DNA from: an uncultured Dyadobacter sp.
GTDB lineage: Bacteria > Bacteroidota > Bacteroidia > Cytophagales > Spirosomataceae
Direction: 5' to 3'
Assembly: GCA_937880795.1 (NCBI GenBank)
Contig: CALGRQ010000254.1
Location: 1 to 9,000, forward strand
DNA length: 9,000 bases
Shown here: piece by piece, positions 5,485-9,000 of the stretch
Numbering within the stretch: the stretch's first letter is position 1
Layout of the letters: every line of letters begins with the position of its first letter
The notes under the pieces: model-generated
Told to the model about the DNA's origin: nothing
Databases searched by the model: none
The model's input: the letters and a program-made list of their open reading frames with translations, nothing else
Position numbers and translations under genes: made by a program

Positions 5485-6438
5485 TTACCCAATGGCCACT
5501 TTTCTTAAAATCGAATCAATAATTGAGATTGTCCGCACATTATCAGCCTCGGCTTCGTAGTTGAGCAAAATCCGGTGATTCATGATATCCGGTGCCAATT
5601 CTTTGATATCCTCGGGCAACACATAGTCCCGGCCTTCCAGATATGCTAATGCCTTGGCTGCGCGGTTCAGGTATATGGTGGCACGTGGCGAAACCCCAAA
5701 CTGTATGTACCGGGCTTCATCTTTTAAACCATATTCCAGAGGCCTGCGCGTTGCAAATACAAGCTCAATGATATATCGTTCCAGCGTGTCGGATATATTG
5801 ACGTGATTTACGTTGTTACGGATGGCGAAAATATCTTCCTTGTTGAGAATCGGTTTGATCTGATAGTCATAGTTGATGTCGGACATTCTCCGCATTACTT
5901 CTAATTCTTCCAGTTTATCCAGATAATCGACATATACCTTCATCATGAAACGGTCAATCTGCGCTTCGGGTAAAGGGTAAGTACCTTCCTGTTCAACCGG
6001 GTTTTGGGTGGCCAATACAATAAATGGTTTGTCCAAAGCGTAGGTTTCGTCGCCGATGGTTACCTGCTTTTCCTGCATGGCTTCCAGCAAGGCCGATTGT
6101 ACCTTGGCCGGAGAACGGTTTACCTCATCGGCCAGAATGATGTTGGAAAATATGGGTCCTCGTTTAACCTCAAAATCACCAATTTTAGGCTTATAAATCA
6201 TCGTCCCGATCAAATCGGCCGGTAAAAGATCGGGCGTAAACTGAATTCTCTTGAAATCCAGATCCAATACTTTAGCCATGGAGTTGATGGTCAGTGTTTT
6301 GGCCAGTCCGGGAACCCCTTCCAATAGGATATGACCACCCGTGAAAAGACCAATCAACAGCCGATTCAAGAGTTTATCCTGGCCTACTACGACTTTCCCT
6401 AATTCGTTGAGTACATCCTTTATTTTTTCTAAATACAT
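5485..6438 (-). CDS. MoxR-family AAA+ ATPase
   Basis: This is a chaperone-like AAA+ ATPase of the MoxR family, of normal length (317 residues). Visible motifs are Walker A GVPGLAKT (41-48), IQFTPDLLPADLIGT (65-79), Walker B IILADEVNR (100-108) with Asp104 and Glu105, sensor 1 in VLATQNP (141-147), EGTYPLPEAQIDRF (151-164) with the likely arginine finger Arg163, and sensor 2 VSPRA (249-253). The C-terminal lid runs from about 220 to 317. MoxR proteins are thought to help assemble or activate partner complexes, often with DUF58 and von Willebrand A-domain proteins encoded just downstream (Bat-type clusters). Here the downstream side is blocked by convergent yidD, so that set is missing. prmC lies 106 bp upstream on the same strand, with no clear promoter or terminator in the gap. 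The cellular partner is unknown. Confidence 0.95.
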   Translation of the reverse strand: MYLEKIKDVLNELGKVVVGQDKLLNRLLIGLFTGGHILLEGVPGLAKTLTINSMAKVLDLDFKRIQFTPDLLPADLIGTMIYKPKIGDFEVKRGPIFSNIILADEVNRSPAKVQSALLEAMQEKQVTIGDETYALDKPFIVLATQNPVEQEGTYPLPEAQIDRFMMKVYVDYLDKLEELEVMRRMSDINYDYQIKPILNKEDIFAIRNNVNHVNISDTLERYIIELVFATRRPLEYGLKDEARYIQFGVSPRATIYLNRAAKALAYLEGRDYVLPEDIKELAPDIMNHRILLNYEAEADNVRTISIIDSILRKVAIG

Positions 6439-6502
6439 GCTGTTCTGTTTAAAGCAGGACCAATTTCTGATGGGAACCTCAAAGGGGAATCATGTAGATC
6501 GG

Positions 6503-6523
6503 TCCACCTTTTAAATTTCCACC
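6503..6523. repeat. Short direct repeat before the MoxR gene
   Basis: TCCACC occurs at 6503-6508 and again at 6518-6523, separated by the AT-rich TTTTAAATT. Read on the minus strand this is GGTGGA twice, about 65 bp upstream of the MoxR start. It could be a regulator site pair, but six-base repeats arise by chance, so weight is low. Confidence 0.2.
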
Positions 6524-6544
6524 GTATAGGCAAACTGAAAGCGA

Positions 6545-7408
6545 CTATTTTCCCCAGATTGCACGGACGAACCGATCCTTGCCATGGATATCGCGCAGAA
6601 TTTCGGATTGGTTGTAACCTCTGTCTTCAAAAACTTTCTTGGTTTCCGCACCAAAATGTTCATTGATTTCCACATAGCATTTGCCACCTTCTTTCAAATG
6701 ATGCTTGCCAAAATCGGCAATGGCTTTGTAGAACAGAAGCGGATCGTTGTCTTCCACAAAAAGCGCTTGATGTGGCTCAAAACGTAAAACATTTGGTTGC
6801 ATATGCTCCGCTTCGGAGTAGGTAACATAGGGTGGGTTGCTCACCAGGCAGTCGAACTTCATAACGTTGCCCGGCAATGGGAAAGTCACGTTGAGCATAT
6901 CCTGCTTCGCAAAATGTACATCGGCGATGAGTTGGCGGGCATTTTCCCTGGCTACCTCCAGTGCTTCGTCGGATACATCCCAGGCATGTACGCTTACATG
7001 GGGAAGAAATCTTGCCAAAACAATCGCTATACAACCACTTCCAGTTCCTATATCCAGAATAGAAATGTTTTTATCCGGCTCTGCGTAATCACGCGTAACC
7101 ATCCGTACGAGTTCTTCAGTTTCCGGACGTGGGATAAGCACTGAGGAAGAAACCCGGAATTCGAGCCCGCAAAATTCTGTGGAGCCGATGATATGCTGAA
7201 CCGGTTCGTTATTATTCAAACGTGAAATAATAGAAAGCCAGTCGGGCTGAGCAGTCGTTTCAGGTATAGGCCTGTCTACGAGCACATCGATGTTTCTCAA
7301 CCGCATATAATGTTCAAGCAACATGAAGGTAATTGCTTGAGCCTCTTTCTCGGGATATACTTTTATGCCACTTACAATGTTCAGATATAGCTGACGTGCC
7401 GAAGTCAT
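6545..7408 (-). CDS. prmC: Peptide chain release factor N5-glutamine methyltransferase
   Basis: PrmC (HemK) uses S-adenosylmethionine to methylate the glutamine of the GGQ motif in release factors RF1 and RF2, improving translation termination. The 287-residue product has the family length. An N-terminal helical domain (about 1-85) contains EPVQHIIG (68-75), followed by the linker VLIPRPETEELV (90-101). The methyltransferase domain shows the SAM-binding ILDIGTGSGCIAI (117-129), an acidic DVSDEAL (144-150) and the catalytic SNPPY (190-194) that holds the glutamine substrate. The C-terminus has GGKCYVEIN and DIHGKDRFV. The ATG at 7408 fits a full-length protein. The gene is divergent from ribD, 92 bp apart, and precedes the MoxR gene on the same strand. 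Confidence 0.97.
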   Translation of the reverse strand: MTSARQLYLNIVSGIKVYPEKEAQAITFMLLEHYMRLRNIDVLVDRPIPETTAQPDWLSIISRLNNNEPVQHIIGSTEFCGLEFRVSSSVLIPRPETEELVRMVTRDYAEPDKNISILDIGTGSGCIAIVLARFLPHVSVHAWDVSDEALEVARENARQLIADVHFAKQDMLNVTFPLPGNVMKFDCLVSNPPYVTYSEAEHMQPNVLRFEPHQALFVEDNDPLLFYKAIADFGKHHLKEGGKCYVEINEHFGAETKKVFEDRGYNQSEILRDIHGKDRFVRAIWGK

Positions 7409-7467
7409 TTTTGATATGTTTTTATTCTAAGGTCGGAAAGTTAAGAAATTATAAGAACTCCCGAAAC

Positions 7468-7496
7468 TTGAGTTTCATACGAGGTTTGTATTTTTA
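7468..7496 (+). promoter_or_regulatory. Candidate promoter of ribD
   Basis: TTG at 7468-7470, an 18-nt gap and TATTTTTA at 7489-7496 resemble TTG / TAnnTTTG. If real, transcription would begin at or within a few bases of the ATG at 7501, giving a leaderless or nearly leaderless message. No FMN riboswitch could fit in this arrangement. Confidence 0.33.
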
Positions 7497-7500
7497 CTTC

Positions 7501-8568
7501 ATGAACTCAGATATGGAATGGATGCAGCGGGCTTTGCAGCTCGCGGAATACGGTCGCGGACAAGTAAGTCCTAACCCGATGGTGGGCTGCGTAATTGTTT
7601 GTAATGATGTGATTATTGGTGAAGGTTGGCACCGCCAATATGGAGGTCCGCATGCCGAAGTACGCGCTGTTGAAGATGCCGAAAGACGAGGGAATGCGCA
7701 TCTGTTGACGCAGTCGACGGTATACGTTACCTTGGAGCCTTGCTCGCATACCGGTAAAACCCCACCATGTGCCGACTTGCTGATTCGCAAGCAGGTAAAG
7801 CGGGTGGTGATATGTAATACGGATCCTAATCCACTGGTAGCCGGCAACGGAATTCGTAAACTGACAGAAGCGGGTATTGCTGTGGAACAAGGTATATTGG
7901 AAGATGTAGGACTGGAATTGAACAAACGTTTTTTTTTAGCTTTCACCCAGCATCGTCCCTACATCATATTAAAGTGGGCCGAAACAGCCGATGGTTTCTT
8001 GGGTCATCAGGATGGGAAGCCGGTGGCTATTAGCGGGGCCTATTCCAATATGCGGGTGCATCAATGGCGGAGTGAGGAAGACGCCATTTTGGTAGGGTAT
8101 AGGACGGCACTTATGGATAACCCAAAGCTGAACGTAAGAAACTGGGCGGGACGTAATCCGGTGCGCATTGTGTTGGACAGAAACCTGGTGCTACCCACAT
8201 CGCATCATCTTTTCGACAGAAGTCAACCTACGCTGGTGGTGAATTATGCGCTAAACACCGCAGAAGCAACAGAGCCGCAACGCTATACAACGGGCGAAAC
8301 TCTTACCTATTTGAAAGTTGGCGCTGGTGGCGATGAATTAGACCAGTTGATGGCTGAGTTATTCAAACGCAAAATTTATTCCGTATTTGTGGAGGGTGGG
8401 GCCGCTGTACTGAACGCTTTCCTGGCGCGTGGGTTGTGGGATGAGATACGCCGTTGCCAGGGGCATAAAGTCCTGGGAGCTGGTGTAGTTGCGCCTGCAC
8501 CTCTTGGCCAGCTAATAGCGACAGAAAAGGTGCAGGACGATTTATGGACCTATTTTAAGCGTAGTTAA
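7501..8568 (+). CDS. ribD: Bifunctional riboflavin biosynthesis deaminase/reductase RibD
   Basis: RibD performs two consecutive cytoplasmic steps of riboflavin synthesis: deamination of the pyrimidine intermediate made from GTP, then NADPH-dependent reduction of its ribose. The deaminase half (about 1-145) has SPNPMVGC (23-30), the zinc and catalytic motif HAEVRA (51-56) with His51 and Glu53, and PCSHTGKTPPC (80-90) with Cys81 and Cys90. The reductase half (about 150-355) has ILKWAETADGFLG (156-168), ILVGYRTALMDNPKLNVR (196-213), RIVLDRNL (222-229), VFVEGGAAVLNAFL (295-308) and VLGAGV (324-329). The ATG at 7501 gives 355 residues, the usual size. The frame is open back to 7333, but that part overlaps prmC and has no family similarity. 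M5 (ATG at 7513) is a possible alternative start. No other rib gene is nearby. The stop overlaps that of convergent aroE. Confidence 0.96.
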   Translation: MNSDMEWMQRALQLAEYGRGQVSPNPMVGCVIVCNDVIIGEGWHRQYGGPHAEVRAVEDAERRGNAHLLTQSTVYVTLEPCSHTGKTPPCADLLIRKQVKRVVICNTDPNPLVAGNGIRKLTEAGIAVEQGILEDVGLELNKRFFLAFTQHRPYIILKWAETADGFLGHQDGKPVAISGAYSNMRVHQWRSEEDAILVGYRTALMDNPKLNVRNWAGRNPVRIVLDRNLVLPTSHHLFDRSQPTLVVNYALNTAEATEPQRYTTGETLTYLKVGAGGDELDQLMAELFKRKIYSVFVEGGAAVLNAFLARGLWDEIRRCQGHKVLGAGVVAPAPLGQLIATEKVQDDLWTYFKRS

Positions 8569-9000
8569 ACACTCCACATTTCTTCATCGCTGGTCCAGAT
8601 TTCCCAGGCTTTTTCGGCCTGGAGTTCCAACATTTTAAGTCCGTTTAGTAAGGCAGCGCCTTTTTCGCCACCTTTTTTCAGGAAAGTCGTTTCTGCCGGG
8701 TTATATACCAGGTCGTATAAATAATGTTGATTGGTAACAAACTGGAACGGTATATCAGGACAGCCTTCAACATTTGGAAAAGTGCCGAGTGGCGTGGTGT
8801 TGATGATCAAACGGTGGGCAGTCATTACATCTTCGGTCAAATCCTGATATACGATATTATTGCTACCTGCATGACGAGATACCTGCTGATATTCAATGTT
8901 CAAATCCTGCAAAGCCACTTGCACCGCTTTGGCAGCTCCACCATTACCGAGAATCAGCGCTTTAAAATTACTGCATGATTCCCCGCGCTTCTCCATCCAC
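8565..9000 (-). CDS. aroE: Shikimate dehydrogenase, C-terminal part (cut by right edge)
   Basis: AroE reduces 3-dehydroshikimate to shikimate with NADPH in the route to aromatic amino acids. The visible 144 codons are the C-terminal nucleotide-binding domain. Its landmarks are ALILGNGGAAKAV (glycine-rich NADP loop of the G-x-GG-A type), IINTTPLGTFP (the NTTP-x-G motif), YLYDLVYNPAETTFL and GAALLNGLKMLELQAEKAWEIW, all in family order. The codon before the first visible Met (ATG at 8996) is a Trp codon, so the gene continues past the edge; families of about 250 residues imply that roughly 100 N-terminal residues are missing, including the shikimate-binding domain. The stop TAA shares the TTAA at 8565-8568 with the ribD stop. 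Confidence 0.95.
   Translation of the reverse strand, partial: WMEKRGESCSNFKALILGNGGAAKAVQVALQDLNIEYQQVSRHAGSNNIVYQDLTEDVMTAHRLIINTTPLGTFPNVEGCPDIPFQFVTNQHYLYDLVYNPAETTFLKKGGEKGAALLNGLKMLELQAEKAWEIWTSDEEMWSV

Noticed and set aside
7333..7500. Upstream extension of ribD
   Set aside because: It overlaps prmC on the other strand, has no RibD similarity, and the family pattern begins right after the ATG at 7501.
7409..7500. FMN riboswitch before ribD
   Set aside because: The 92-bp gap lacks the conserved RFN-type helices, is AT-rich, and is too short to hold an RFN element together with the promoter.
7494..7946. Long minus-strand frames across ribD (also 7507-7890)
   Set aside because: They are antisense shadows of the well-supported ribD frame, with no recognisable domain.
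1..9000. CRISPR array, tRNA, transposon or prophage
   Set aside because: No regularly spaced repeats, tRNA-like folds, transposase motifs or phage genes were seen on either strand.

Overview
The window looks like chromosome of a member of the Bacteroidota, probably from the Sphingobacteriales/Cytophagales side. The placement rests on protein style (a Bacteroidetes-type orphan ECF sigma factor, a lipoprotein with a charged export-type signal after its cysteine, RibD/PrmC/AroE/MoxR of Bacteroidetes type), on the lack of clear Shine-Dalgarno sequences before the starts, and on TTG / TAnnTTTG-like promoter candidates. No species can be named from the sequence.

Left part (1-2228): the 5' end of a minus-strand PfkB-type sugar kinase runs off the left edge. 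An AT-rich gap of about 530 bp with several small dyads follows, then a plus-strand ECF sigma factor with a GTG start and no anti-sigma gene beside it. A strong hairpin separates it from a convergent minus-strand gene for a small exported protein with two hydrophobic segments. A second AT-rich gap of about 520 bp has no convincing gene.

Middle (2229-5481): a membrane-anchored SGNH/GDSL-like hydrolase (+) converges on a minus-strand pair across a composite hairpin terminator. The pair is lgt, the prolipoprotein-modifying enzyme, followed by a lipoprotein gene whose product Lgt would modify. lgt is divergent from yidD, a small membrane-protein insertion factor. Their shared upstream region carries a perfect 11-bp inverted repeat whose right arm contains a promoter-like sequence.

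Right part (5485-9000): a MoxR-family AAA+ ATPase and prmC (release-factor glutamine methyltransferase) lie on the minus strand. ribD (riboflavin biosynthesis) is divergent from prmC. It ends against the 3' part of aroE (shikimate dehydrogenase), which is cut by the right edge. yidD and the MoxR gene end 3 bp apart, and ribD and aroE overlap inside one TTAA, so the right half is tightly packed housekeeping DNA.

I see no CRISPR array, tRNA, rRNA, transposase, phage gene or obvious defence cassette. The genes are mostly housekeeping. The items most worth a second look are the SGNH membrane protein, the lgt-lipoprotein pairing with its QKEE signal, the symmetric lgt/yidD promoter region, the orphan sigma factor, the MoxR ATPase without its usual partners, and the dyad before the sugar kinase.
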